Below, piece by piece: positions 1 through 8,998 of a stretch of DNA of 64,000 bases. The position numbers and the translations under genes were made by a program. The first letter of the stretch is position 1. Every line of letters starts with the position of its first letter. Origin of the DNA: Leptospira levettii (GTDB taxonomy: Bacteria; Spirochaetota; Leptospiria; Leptospirales; Leptospiraceae); contig NZ_NPDM01000001.1 of NCBI RefSeq assembly GCF_002812085.1, forward strand, positions 992,001-1,056,000, in the 5' to 3' direction. Under the pieces are notes generated by a model. It had not been told where the DNA came from and ran no database searches. It saw only the letters and a list, made by a program, of their open reading frames with translations.

Positions 1-2
1 TC

Positions 3-1370
3 ATTGGTCACCCGGATAAATCTTTAATTCTAAATTTAAATCTAAAAGAATTAGAATGGGGAAATAAATTACTTAAACTCAAATCAAACGAACATATGGA
101 ATATTTTTTTGGTAAAGAAAAAATTGCAACTGTTATGGATGTTGAAGGATACAATATCAAATTATCAGCGATTGCAACAAAAAGTGAAATTTTATCAATC
201 GTTCATGAAATGTTATTTAAAATTTGCATTTTTGCTTTCTTTATATTAACTATCTCCGTTTTTTCATTTTACAGATTAGTTAAGAATAGACTACAACCAA
301 TTTCTAACTTACGGGATATTTTTAAAAAAATGACAACTGGCAATTTGAGTCAGTCGTTAGAGATCATCTATGAAGATGAAATTGGTGAACTAAGCAAAGA
401 CACAAATTATTTCTTAAATCATCTTAAAAAAATAATTTCCGAGATTCAATTTATATCACAAGAGCTTGCTTCAAGTGCAGCCCAGCTTTCTTCGAGTTCT
501 GATAGTTTTTCTGGAGGTGCACAAGCAACTGCAGCATCAGCAGAACAAATGTCAGCTACTGTTGAAGAAATGTCAGCAAGTATGGAAAATATTACGGGAT
601 CAATCGATATTCAACACCATAACATTTCACAATTCCAAATTAAAATTCAGGATCTTGCAAATAGTGTTAAAAGAGTCGGTGATGAAATTAATTTGACCTT
701 GAGTAGAATGAAATCGATTTCAATCCAAGCAGCGGAAGGTGAGCGGTCGTTAACTGGAATGAATAGTATGATTGATAATATTCTGAAATCCTCAGACGAA
801 ATGAAGGAAATTATTGCGATCATAAATGAAATTTCTGACCAAACTCAGCTATTGGCTTTGAACGCTGCGATTGAAGCAGCTCGAGCCGGGGATGCTGGTA
901 GAGGATTCGCCGTCGTTGCTGAAGAAATATCTAAACTTTCAATTCGTACAGCTTCATCAATCAAATCAATCTCTGAAATGATTGGTAAAAATGCTCAAGA
1001 ATTAAATGGAGGTGCCAAGAGTATACAGACTTCCACAACACTACTTCAGGATATTATCCGAAACATTAATGGAGTTTCCGAGGCTATGGACTCACTCTAC
1101 AGCAATATGAGCTCTCAAGCAGAAATCAACCAAGCCGTACTCGAAAATTCGACCATTGTGAAGGGAGAGTCGGACCAAATCAAAATCGCTGCCAATGAAC
1201 AGCGGGGTGCGGTTAGAGAAATTTCGACTGTCATCACTCAAATTAACGAACATACGATAAATACTGCTGCCGGAGCAGAACAGATGTCATCCTCAGCGAA
1301 AAACCTTTCGACAACGGCTGATAAATTAAAGGATATTTGCGATCAGTTTCAAGTGACTGAATCGGAATGA
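3..1370 (+). CDS. Methyl-accepting chemotaxis protein, 5' end outside window
   Basis: This is the C-terminal part of a transmembrane chemoreceptor that signals through CheW/CheA to the flagellar motor. The frame is open to the left edge, so the true start lies outside; the first in-window ATG (96) is internal. Counting from that ATG, a membrane segment lies at residues 41-60, a HAMP linker at about 62-115, and the coiled-coil signalling domain fills the rest. The hairpin tip reads [20 protein letters not shown], the family hallmark. The residues before the membrane segment are the end of a periplasmic sensor, so the ligand cannot be guessed. No C-terminal CheR-docking pentapeptide is seen. 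Confidence 0.93.
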   Translation: MGHPDKSLILNLNLKELEWGNKLLKLKSNEHMEYFFGKEKIATVMDVEGYNIKLSAIATKSEILSIVHEMLFKICIFAFFILTISVFSFYRLVKNRLQPISNLRDIFKKMTTGNLSQSLEIIYEDEIGELSKDTNYFLNHLKKIISEIQFISQELASSAAQLSSSSDSFSGGAQATAASAEQMSATVEEMSASMENITGSIDIQHHNISQFQIKIQDLANSVKRVGDEINLTLSRMKSISIQAAEGERSLTGMNSMIDNILKSSDEMKEIIAIINEISDQTQLLALNAAIEAARAGDAGRGFAVVAEEISKLSIRTASSIKSISEMIGKNAQELNGGAKSIQTSTTLLQDIIRNINGVSEAMDSLYSNMSSQAEINQAVLENSTIVKGESDQIKIAANEQRGAVREISTVITQINEHTINTAAGAEQMSSSAKNLSTTADKLKDICDQFQVTESE

Positions 1371-1513
1371 ATTGAATCCAGAATTTTGCCTTTGGTTTTG
1401 GACTTATGGATAGCAAAGTCTCTGCCAACGATCCGATTTGGTTGGGTCTCAAGCTGGTGATCCGAAAATCAAACCGCTAAATCCAGAAAGTTTTTGAATT
1501 TGGAATCGTTATA

Positions 1514-1550
1514 AGTTTGTCACAAAACACTCCTCCAATTGTGACAAACT
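1514..1550. terminator. Perfect 11-bp inverted repeat (terminator or operator)
   Basis: AGTTTGTCACA (1514-1524) pairs exactly with TGTGACAAACT (1540-1550) across a 15-nt loop. It lies 144 bp past the chemoreceptor stop and is not followed by a clear T tract. A factor-binding operator is therefore about as likely as a terminator. Confidence 0.5.
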
Positions 1551-1595
1551 ACCGTTTTCGAAAAAAAATGTTCACCAAACGGGCAGTTTTGCCCC

Positions 1596-1668
1596 CTGTA
1601 ACCAATTTGTAATATTCTTGTCATCCAATCATAACATGGATTCAATATGTTTGTAACCAGACTGAAAC
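1596..1668 (+). promoter_or_regulatory. Pho-box-like direct repeats upstream of the porin
   Basis: Seven-base elements separated by 4 bases start at 1596 (CTGTAAC), 1607 (TTGTAAT) and 1618 (TTGTCAT). Two more, at 1651 (TTGTAAC) and 1662 (CTGAAAC), lie on the same 11-bp phase. The 7+4 layout is that of PhoB sites (E. coli consensus CTGTCAT repeated every 11 bp); matches per unit are 4 to 6 of 7. The gene downstream encodes a phosphate-selective-porin family protein, which fits phosphate control. Binding itself is inferred. Confidence 0.55.
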
Positions 1669-1726
1669 ATTGTAATGGAGGTATCCTCTATTGAAATGAA
1701 TCCAAATCAGTACAGACAAACATCGA

Positions 1727-3400
1727 ATGAACACCATCACAAAAGTAGCATTGGGACTCTTACTATTTGTTAGCACACTTTCTGCCGAACCAGAAGTGAC
1801 CCGTACAAACGAGCCAAATCCCGCAGAAAACCAATCGAAAAAACCACAAACAAAAGTTTACCAAGAACTCTACGAAGATACCGAAACTGGTCAAATTTAT
1901 TCAAAACCAGGACCCAATCGTGTGAAGGTGGAGTATAACCGCCCCCTTTCCAACGGAAATGCCACGACCCTACCTGATGCATTTGCACACAGACCTGATG
2001 ATACGGCAAAAGAGAAATTAACAATCTATGGACGTATCCAATTCAGAGGAGTGTCCGGCTCGGAAGATTCTCTCTACAGCAATGGCCATAGAGATTTTAA
2101 TAATGTGGATTGGAACTTCAGACGTTTACGGTTAGGTGCTCAATACGAAAACGATTGGTGGGGAACTAATATCCAACTCCGATTGGAGAACATGTTGAAT
2201 CGACCTGATATTGTCCAAACAACAAGTACATTAAATTATTTAGATGCAAATGGTAGACCAGCAACAACGAGTTATGTATCCAACACAAGATTAAAAGACA
2301 ACCGTGGATACATTCACGAAGCATTTGGTTATGCAAAAATACCTTATGCTGGATTACGTTTTGTCTTTGGACAATTGCCAACTCAATTCAGCCGTGAATA
2401 CTTACAATCCTCAGCTAACTTCGTAACATTAGAACGAAGTATGATCGTAAATGCCATTCCACAATTTGATCATGGTGTTATGATCCAAGCAACTCCACTG
2501 AAAGAATTAGATCACAAATGGGAACGATACTTACAAGTTTCCTTGATGGTAAGTAATGGAAAAGGTGGTGGTGGTGATTATGGTACTGGTAGAAGACAGG
2601 ACTTAACAACCGCAAATCGTTATGGAGCAATTAACACATCTCCTATGTATTATGCACGAGCACAAGTGAATGTGTTTGGTGGATTAAAACGAGAATCTGA
2701 CGGAAAAATGGTGAATTGGCAAGAAGGAGAAGAAATTTTCCAACGTGAGATAAAGTGGTCTTTGGGTGCAGGGTATCTACAAACCCAAAACTTAATTACG
2801 CCAGCACTTTACGTTCCTGAATACACTCCTGGTACTACAAGTGGAATTCAATTATTAACTTCGCAAGGATCGAATCCAGATCGAGGGAGTTTAGATGCAA
2901 ATGGAAATCCAAACTTTTTAGTCCAGAATTCCGTTCCTACACTAGCTCGACCAAAAATGGGTTTAGTGGGACACACTTACGATACAACGTTTACCTACAA
3001 AGGTATTTATTTATCTGGTGCTTATACAAAGTTTGGTGGAGCTGCATCAAATGATTTATATGGATACCATGGAACGATTGGTTATAACATTCCATTTTTG
3101 GATCGTTATTATATCATGCCATTGTTAAAATATGAATACATCCAAGGAGACTTCAATCGAAATGGAAAGGTAGATCCTACTGATTCTTTAAGAGTGTATT
3201 GGGCAGGTTTAAACTTGTTTGGTGATAAACACCACTTCAAAGCACAACTCTATTATCAAATTTTAGGAAATCAATTTGATGTTAATCCTAACACAGGAAA
3301 CTCAATGCCAATTGACGATAGACGTGTTTATTTACAATTCCAAGCAAACTTTTGGACGGGAGTTGTTTCTCCAGAAGCTTACAGTTATAGGCCAAACTAG
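1727..3400 (+). CDS. Outer-membrane porin of the phosphate-selective OprO/OprP family
   Basis: Predicted outer-membrane beta-barrel channel of 557 residues. Residues 1-20 form a signal peptide ending in LSA. A low-complexity Asn/Pro/Lys-rich linker runs to about residue 85, and the barrel follows. Porin_O_P family traits include the early segment NFRRLRLGAQYENDW and the segment GQLPTQFSREYLQSS followed by TLERS, which matches the family pattern of a GQ..PFS.E..SS..ERS block. The chain ends in aromatic-rich beta strands. The ATG at 1727 has no good Shine-Dalgarno, but it is the only start giving a clean signal peptide. The lipoprotein gene starts 11 bp downstream, so they are probably cotranscribed. 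Phosphate specificity is inferred from family and upstream Pho-like boxes. Confidence 0.8.
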   Translation: MNTITKVALGLLLFVSTLSAEPEVTRTNEPNPAENQSKKPQTKVYQELYEDTETGQIYSKPGPNRVKVEYNRPLSNGNATTLPDAFAHRPDDTAKEKLTIYGRIQFRGVSGSEDSLYSNGHRDFNNVDWNFRRLRLGAQYENDWWGTNIQLRLENMLNRPDIVQTTSTLNYLDANGRPATTSYVSNTRLKDNRGYIHEAFGYAKIPYAGLRFVFGQLPTQFSREYLQSSANFVTLERSMIVNAIPQFDHGVMIQATPLKELDHKWERYLQVSLMVSNGKGGGGDYGTGRRQDLTTANRYGAINTSPMYYARAQVNVFGGLKRESDGKMVNWQEGEEIFQREIKWSLGAGYLQTQNLITPALYVPEYTPGTTSGIQLLTSQGSNPDRGSLDANGNPNFLVQNSVPTLARPKMGLVGHTYDTTFTYKGIYLSGAYTKFGGAASNDLYGYHGTIGYNIPFLDRYYIMPLLKYEYIQGDFNRNGKVDPTDSLRVYWAGLNLFGDKHHFKAQLYYQILGNQFDVNPNTGNSMPIDDRRVYLQFQANFWTGVVSPEAYSYRPN

Positions 3401-3411
3401 AAGGAATATTT

Positions 3412-3891
3412 ATGAAAATTAAATTAACATTCATGACCAGAATCATTTTAACACTTTCACTTTCTGTATTCCTTTTTAATTGCCAATCGAAGGAACAAGA
3501 CAGAGAAGGAATCTCATCTCTTATCATCAACAATATCCTCAATGGCGGAGTTGATAGAAACAAGTCTCTTGTAATTATGGAAGTTGCCGATTTAGGTGGT
3601 TCTTACACAGGAAATTGTTTTGATACTTTCCAACTCAATGGTGGAAATATTGGACCTACATCTTATTTCAACACTCCACCTGGTGGTGCTGGGGGATTAT
3701 TGAATACGAACATTAAAAAATACAATGTATCCACATCAAGTTGTACAGATTTAGGATTTGCAAGTGGAACTAATTTTGGTTCTACATCGCAAAGACCTAA
3801 CCCAAATGATGGTTTCACATTTAGAATGTATACTTGTGATCCGAATAACAATCCTTGTTCGAGATCTGCAATTTCTGCATCTGGATTCTAA
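3412..3891 (+). CDS. Small lipoprotein of unknown function
   Basis: This 159-residue protein has a lipoprotein signal: a hydrophobic stretch, then LFNC with the lipid-modified Cys at about residue 24. The mature part is rich in Gly, Asn, Ser and Thr and contains five or more cysteines that could form disulfides in the periplasm. I recognise no family. A good ribosome site (AAGGAA) precedes the ATG. It lies 11 bp behind the porin gene and is closed by a strong hairpin, so the pair looks like a two-gene operon; a porin-accessory role is only a guess. Confidence 0.75.
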   Translation: MKIKLTFMTRIILTLSLSVFLFNCQSKEQDREGISSLIINNILNGGVDRNKSLVIMEVADLGGSYTGNCFDTFQLNGGNIGPTSYFNTPPGGAGGLLNTNIKKYNVSTSSCTDLGFASGTNFGSTSQRPNPNDGFTFRMYTCDPNNNPCSRSAISASGF

Positions 3892-3931
3892 TCAAGCCTG
3901 ATGCATTCGTTTTACAGATAATTTTTCAGTT

Positions 3932-3969
3932 ACACAAAAGGATAAATCCACTATCCTTTTGTGTCTTTT
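3932..3969 (+). terminator. Rho-independent terminator after the porin/lipoprotein operon
   Basis: ACACAAAAGGATA (3932-3944) pairs perfectly over 13 bp with TATCCTTTTGTGT (3952-3964), with a 7-nt loop, followed by CTTTTG. It lies 41 bp after the lipoprotein stop. The long perfect stem supports termination, although the T tract is short. Confidence 0.8.
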
Positions 3970-4102
3970 GTCATGATCCCTCTTATTTTAATCCATTCAC
4001 TTCTAAAAATGTAATGTAGTGTTCAGAAATAACTTTGGTTTCTGGCTCTAAGATGACAAAAAAAGATAGAATCTCTTCTTTCTGATTTAGAATATTACTC
4101 CG

Positions 4103-4118
4103 ATGAACATCCGTTCAT
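4103..4118. promoter_or_regulatory. Inverted repeat, candidate operator of the 4.2-9.0 kb cluster
   Basis: ATGAAC (4103-4108) and GTTCAT (4113-4118) form a perfect 6-4-6 inverted repeat 51 bp before the ATG of the BASS transporter. The size suits a TetR- or MarR-type dimer. The half-sites resemble those of the operator at 20502-20521, but the spacing differs, so it may serve another regulator. Confidence 0.4.
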
Positions 4119-4169
4119 AACTCAATTGCTTTATGTTTGGTTATGAAGGTTCGCTAGGAAGATTCAAAT

Positions 4170-5063
4170 ATGAATTATAATAATGATTACCAAATTGTTT
4201 TGGGTCTGGTTTTGGCTCTGATGATCTTTGGAGTTGCCTTAGAACTTCGATTCATTGCTTTTAAAGCTGTTTTACAGAGACCTGTGGCTGCTCTTGCTGG
4301 TCTCATCGGCCAAGTGGTTTTTTTACCTTGGGTTACTTTGTTAATCACGTTAGTTTTGGACCTTCCTGCTGGAATTGAATTGGGGATGTTATTAGTTGCC
4401 GCAAGTCCCGGCGGAAACCTATCCAATATCATCACTCATCTTGGTAAAGGAAATACAGCACTTTCTGTGAGCATGACAGCTGTTTCTAGTTTATTTGCTA
4501 TCATAACATTACCACTTAACTTTACTTTAACGGCAAATTTGAATCCTGTAACGTATGCTATGATTTCTGGTTCAGGAGATCTTAGGATTGATAGTTTGAT
4601 GATCGTCAAAGGATTAATTGTATTATTACTCATTCCATTATTACTGGGAATGTTCCTAGGTAATTTTGTCACTAGTTTTGCTCATAAAATCACACCCTTT
4701 TTTAAACGTATTTCATCATTTGCATTTTTAATCTTTTTAGTCGTTGCTGTTGGTGGGAATTGGAAAATCTTTTTAGATAATCTTGGTTTTGTTTTTGTGA
4801 TTGTTGTTTTTCATAATTTCATTGCTCTAGTCATCGGTAATTTAATAGCGAGAGTATTTTTACAAAACGAAGCAAATAAACGTGCTATTACCATTGAAGT
4901 AGGTATGCAAAACTCAGGACTTGCCTTGGGGCTCATACTCACACAATTCCAAGCGGAACCTAACATGGCGCTGGTGGCAGCTTTTTGGGGAATATGGCAT
5001 ATTATTTCTGGTTTGATTTTGGTGGCTTATTGGAAAAGCCGACCACCTGTAGAAGGAAATTAA
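4170..5063 (+). CDS. Bile acid:sodium symporter (BASS) family transporter
   Basis: A 297-residue inner-membrane protein with about nine or ten hydrophobic helices covering nearly its whole length. Family traits are the AASPGGNLSNIITHL segment (about residues 77-91) and the later IEVGMQNSGLALGL segment, which correspond to the conserved crossover helices of the sodium-bile acid symporter fold. Members import organic anions such as bile acids, pantoate or other carboxylates with sodium; the substrate here is unknown. It is the first gene of a tightly packed cluster (the next start is 1 bp after its stop). A second BASS gene sits in the convergent operon at 17.5 kb. Confidence 0.88.
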   Translation: MNYNNDYQIVLGLVLALMIFGVALELRFIAFKAVLQRPVAALAGLIGQVVFLPWVTLLITLVLDLPAGIELGMLLVAASPGGNLSNIITHLGKGNTALSVSMTAVSSLFAIITLPLNFTLTANLNPVTYAMISGSGDLRIDSLMIVKGLIVLLLIPLLLGMFLGNFVTSFAHKITPFFKRISSFAFLIFLVVAVGGNWKIFLDNLGFVFVIVVFHNFIALVIGNLIARVFLQNEANKRAITIEVGMQNSGLALGLILTQFQAEPNMALVAAFWGIWHIISGLILVAYWKSRPPVEGN

Positions 5064-5064
5064 A

Positions 5065-6030
5065 TTGAAAGTTTTAGTCACTGGTGGTGCGGGTTATATT
5101 GGATCCACTCTCATCCAACATTTGTTAAATACCTATCCAAATTGGCAAATTTTGGCTACCGATATCAAACCAATGTCTAATTCCCCTGTTTCTACCCAAT
5201 TTGAATTTCAAATATTGGATATCAGTGATCGAAATTCTGTTGTAGATTTGATCCAAGACTGGAAACCCAATTCGATAGTCCATCTTGCATCAATTCTCAA
5301 TCCTCCGCCAGGTATGAGTGAGGAAACACAGTGGAAAATTGATGTACAAGGCACCAAAAATGTGTTAGATGGAGCAGCATATGCTAGAACGGAACAAGTG
5401 ATCATCACAAGTTCAGGTGCAGCATACGGTTATCATAAAGAAAATAAAGAATGGATTGAAGAAACAGACCCCATAAGAGGTCATTCAGCGTTTGTATATT
5501 CCAAACACAAACGCGAAGTGGAAGAATTATTAACAGAATACAGATCCATATTCCCACAACTCAAACAATTGATCTTAAGACCAGGAACTATCCTTGGAAA
5601 AACAGTGAATAATCTAATTACCGATATGTTCCAAAAACCTTTTGTGATGGGTATCTTAGGCCACAAAAGTCCATTTGTTTTTATTTGGGATGAGGATGTG
5701 ATTCAGATCATCACTAAAGGAATCGCCGAAAAAAAAGAAGGTAAGTTTAATTTAGCTGGAGATGGTGCTCTCAGTTTAAAGGTGATCAGCAAAATGATTC
5801 GAAAACCGTATGTTCCAATACCTGCCTTTTTGTTACAGTCTTTGTTATGGGTACTTAGGAAACTTCGGCTCACACAATATGGTCCCGATCAAATCGATTT
5901 TTTACGGTATAGACCTGTTTTATCAAACAAACAATTAAAAACGGTATTTGGTTATATTCCCAAGTACAATTCAAAAGAGACATTCATTATGTATTTAAAA
6001 GCCAAAGGAGTTCCATACGATGAAATTTAA
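5065..6030 (+). CDS. NAD-dependent epimerase/dehydratase (extended SDR)
   Basis: A soluble 321-residue extended short-chain dehydrogenase/reductase. The N-terminus carries the nucleotide-binding motif TGGAGYIGS (residues 6-14). The catalytic Tyr and Lys are in YSKHK, after a conserved SSGAAYG segment. The start is TTG at 5065, supported by an AGAAGGA ribosome site, and it follows the transporter stop by one base. Relatives act on nucleotide sugars, sterols or other hydroxyl compounds. With transporters and a redox protein beside it, oxidation or isomerisation of the imported compound is a reasonable inference. Its end overlaps the next gene by 11 bp. Confidence 0.85.
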   Translation: MKVLVTGGAGYIGSTLIQHLLNTYPNWQILATDIKPMSNSPVSTQFEFQILDISDRNSVVDLIQDWKPNSIVHLASILNPPPGMSEETQWKIDVQGTKNVLDGAAYARTEQVIITSSGAAYGYHKENKEWIEETDPIRGHSAFVYSKHKREVEELLTEYRSIFPQLKQLILRPGTILGKTVNNLITDMFQKPFVMGILGHKSPFVFIWDEDVIQIITKGIAEKKEGKFNLAGDGALSLKVISKMIRKPYVPIPAFLLQSLLWVLRKLRLTQYGPDQIDFLRYRPVLSNKQLKTVFGYIPKYNSKETFIMYLKAKGVPYDEI

Positions 6031-7801
6031 ATTATTTGTTTTTGGATTTATATTCACCTACTCTTCGTTATTTGCAATCCAGTTGGATATCAAAGATACT
6101 AGTGGAAAAAATTTAGATCTTGTAATGGTTACGATTAAAGCTGAAAAACCACAAGTGCCTCCACGTGATGATCATGGGTATCCACCTGAAAGACTCGAAT
6201 TTTTTATTACACCTGAAGTGACAATGTTTACAAATCCCAACGGTAAGGTAAGTATCTCATTTCCTTATGCACCTAAAGTAAACATTCGATTGCGTAAAAT
6301 TGGGTATAAGGATGTTAATTTACGATCTTATTCCAATCAAAGTTCTGTATCGTTTCGAATGGAAAAACAGACAGATTTAAATTTACTAGTAGGGCAATAC
6401 CCTTCAAATAGTTGGGTTGCAGCACTTAACTTTGGTGAAGACAAAGATTTAAGAAAAACATATTTAGAACAATGTGGTTTCTGTCACCAACAAGGAAGTT
6501 TTTTCATGAGAAGAGCATTCTCTGAAGGTGATTGGGAAGAAATCATCAATCGAATGATGGGTTATGGCGCAAGACCACATGGGAAAGCTAAGAAAAAACT
6601 TCCTAGTTTACTTTCAAATGCATATGTTGATTTACTCAAACACCCCGAACGAGTGTCACCTGGTCGTCCATGGGGAAAAGAGTTATACGGAGCTGTCATC
6701 AGAGAATGGCCTATGGGAGATAGTTTCTCTCAAATGCATGATCTATTATACCATAAAAAAACTGGTCTAGTGTACGTAGGTGACAATATCCAAGATCGTC
6801 TTTGGGAAATTGATCCTAACACTGGTAAAACGGTAGTATATAAAGTTCCTAAACAACCAGATGATGAGTTGGGTGGTCTATTACCAGGAAGGTTACGATC
6901 ATTCCAAAAACATGAAACCTATGTTGGTTTACATTCCCTTGCGGAATCTCCAGTTGACGGAAATATTTTTATCACTCCATCTTTGCAAAAACGTATCACA
7001 GAGTTTGATCCAAAAACCAAACAGTTCAAAGACCATATGTTTCAAAATGGACTATATCCGCATACCATTCGTATTGACGATGAAGACCGAGTTTGGTTTA
7101 CATTAGCGCTTTCAAACCAGGTTGGAATGTTTAATCGAAAGGATCTTTCTTTCCATTACTTCGATTTACCTGCAAGAACCAAAAAAGAAAGTTTTAGTTT
7201 ATGGATCAGTGGTTTCATTGTAAAACTTATGAATTGGGGTTTTCCAATGCATTTGTTACCAGTTGATGAACGTGTGAGTGGTATGCCATTGCCATATGGG
7301 ATTGATGTTGCACCTAATGGAACGGTTTGGTTTACAAGACTACATGCAGACACAATTGGTAAAATCAATCCAAAGGATTTTTCCTTTCAGGTGATTGAAA
7401 CACCTTTCCAAGGTCCACGTAGGCTTCGAGTGGATCGAGACAATCATGTATGGATTTCAGTTTTTCCGGAAGGCTCAATTGCTAAATACACTCCAGAAGA
7501 TGGAAAGTTCAAACTATACCCACTTCCTACAGCGGTGGATGGAGTTGAGACACCTTATTCTCTGAATGTGGATAGAAAACGTAATCTTGTTTGGGTCACA
7601 GGCACTTCATCAGATAATTTAATGGTAATGGATATCAAAACAGAAATATGGAAAGTATATCCCATGAGTCGTAAAGTTACATTCACACGTGATATTGAAT
7701 TTTCGCCAGATGGTAAAGCATATTCATCAAACGGTGCATTCCCAAGTTGGCAAATTGAAGATGGACAACCAACTCTGATGGAAGTTACACAAGCAAAATG
7801 A
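6020..7801 (+). CDS. Exported haem-c / Vgb-type beta-propeller fusion protein
   Basis: A 593-residue protein with an N-terminal signal peptide (residues 1-19). Three parts follow: a carboxypeptidase-regulatory-like beta-sandwich (about 20-115), a short domain with one haem-c attachment site CGFCH (Cys152, Cys155, His156) and Met residues that could be the second ligand, and a beta-propeller resembling streptogramin lyase (Vgb)/SMP-30 proteins (about 230-590). The repeated WFTL, VWFTR and VWIS strands mark the propeller blades. The single haem suggests periplasmic electron transfer. It may pass electrons from substrate oxidation, possibly from the haemless GMC dehydrogenase of the neighbouring operon, but this is inference. 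It overlaps genes on both sides. Confidence 0.8.
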   Translation: MKFKLFVFGFIFTYSSLFAIQLDIKDTSGKNLDLVMVTIKAEKPQVPPRDDHGYPPERLEFFITPEVTMFTNPNGKVSISFPYAPKVNIRLRKIGYKDVNLRSYSNQSSVSFRMEKQTDLNLLVGQYPSNSWVAALNFGEDKDLRKTYLEQCGFCHQQGSFFMRRAFSEGDWEEIINRMMGYGARPHGKAKKKLPSLLSNAYVDLLKHPERVSPGRPWGKELYGAVIREWPMGDSFSQMHDLLYHKKTGLVYVGDNIQDRLWEIDPNTGKTVVYKVPKQPDDELGGLLPGRLRSFQKHETYVGLHSLAESPVDGNIFITPSLQKRITEFDPKTKQFKDHMFQNGLYPHTIRIDDEDRVWFTLALSNQVGMFNRKDLSFHYFDLPARTKKESFSLWISGFIVKLMNWGFPMHLLPVDERVSGMPLPYGIDVAPNGTVWFTRLHADTIGKINPKDFSFQVIETPFQGPRRLRVDRDNHVWISVFPEGSIAKYTPEDGKFKLYPLPTAVDGVETPYSLNVDRKRNLVWVTGTSSDNLMVMDIKTEIWKVYPMSRKVTFTRDIEFSPDGKAYSSNGAFPSWQIEDGQPTLMEVTQAK

Positions 7802-8997
7802 GTTCTTCTAATACTTATAACCAAGGTCAATTGATTCGATTTTTGTTAGCTTCCTTCTTAGGATTTTTAGCAGGTCACCTAACGAACTATAGTGTCATTT
7901 TATATGCACAAGATGTATGGAACCAAGATGCATTGGCAGGCATTGGATTTGGACTATGTTTTGGAGTTCCTTTGGTACTAGGATGGTTTGCAGGAGCTTG
8001 GTGTGATTCTCACTCACCACAAATTTTAGCACAAATTGCCCATGGATCATTTTTAATTGCATTGGGCCTATTAAACCTTTCATCACAATTTTTTGGCATC
8101 ACTTCTGTTTCTTTATTTTTACTAGCAGCTTTTTTTGTTGGAGTGGGTTGGTCTATCCTTGCTCCCGCTAGGATGTCTTTACTCGGCAGATTAGCAGGAA
8201 AAAAACAAAAAAAAATGGCAGTGATTTTTAATGTTTTGGTAATGTTAGGTTTTGGTTCTGCCCCACCAATTTTGGCTTTTTGCAGGAGTATAGGTTCTTG
8301 GCAAATGGTTCACATTACTGGTGTTAGTCTATTTTTAATTGCAATGTCTTTACTCATCGGAATTAAAACGGAAGGACAGGGAAAAACTTCTTCTGCTTGG
8401 GATCGGATCCTACGAGGGGTATCTTATGCAAAAAACCATTCATTACTTAGACAAACACTTTTATTTTCAGTCGTGATTTATTGTTCCATGGGTCCAGTCC
8501 AGGTGATGATGCCTAGATATGCAAAAGGTGTATTACTATTAGGAGAAATGGAACGTGGATTTTTTTTAGGAGCCCTTGCCTTAGCTTTACTTTTGGGAGG
8601 AGGTACGTCTTTAAAACTGGCAAAACCGTTTGGTTATGGAAAATTGATCCTCACCTCTGGATTGTTATGTGGACTTGGTCTTTTAGGTATCGGACTCAGT
8701 TCACAATTATGGCTTTCAATTTGTTTGTTACTGGTGAGTGGATTTGGTGCTGGAGCTAGTATCAGTTTACTTGTTGCCATCCTTCAATCAGAAGTGAGTC
8801 AGGAATACAGAGGAAGGTTAATGAGTCTGTATACAATTACAAGCCAAGTGGTGCCGGCATTTGCAGGATTTTTATCGGGTATCATTCTTGTAAAAGTTTC
8901 CATTCCAACAGCGGTTGTATCTGCAGGAATTATATTAACCCTGATTGTGATTTTTAGCACAATCAGGTTAAAGACACTTCGAAACTATACGCTTTGA
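7798..8997 (+). CDS. Major facilitator superfamily transporter
   Basis: A 399-residue membrane protein with about twelve hydrophobic segments in two halves around a central basic loop (near residue 200). The loop between helices 2 and 3 has GWFAGAWCDS, a degenerate MFS motif A. The pattern matches enterobactin-exporter-like (EntS/MFS_3) members. The ATG overlaps the previous stop (ATGA), so translation is coupled. As last gene of the cluster it may export a product or import the substrate. It ends 1 bp before the convergent DUF2804 gene. Confidence 0.85.
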   Translation: MSSSNTYNQGQLIRFLLASFLGFLAGHLTNYSVILYAQDVWNQDALAGIGFGLCFGVPLVLGWFAGAWCDSHSPQILAQIAHGSFLIALGLLNLSSQFFGITSVSLFLLAAFFVGVGWSILAPARMSLLGRLAGKKQKKMAVIFNVLVMLGFGSAPPILAFCRSIGSWQMVHITGVSLFLIAMSLLIGIKTEGQGKTSSAWDRILRGVSYAKNHSLLRQTLLFSVVIYCSMGPVQVMMPRYAKGVLLLGEMERGFFLGALALALLLGGGTSLKLAKPFGYGKLILTSGLLCGLGLLGIGLSSQLWLSICLLLVSGFGAGASISLLVAILQSEVSQEYRGRLMSLYTITSQVVPAFAGFLSGIILVKVSIPTAVVSAGIILTLIVIFSTIRLKTLRNYTL

Positions 8998-8998
8998 T

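Larger units (their letters stand above)
1371..1726. other. Intergenic region of 356 bp, regulatory
   Basis: No gene was found on either strand; short open frames here are shadows. The stretch holds an 11-bp inverted repeat (1514-1550) and an array of 7-bp Pho-box-like elements on an 11-bp phase (1596-1668). A possible -10 hexamer TATCCT lies at 1682-1687, ahead of the porin gene. Confidence 0.7.
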
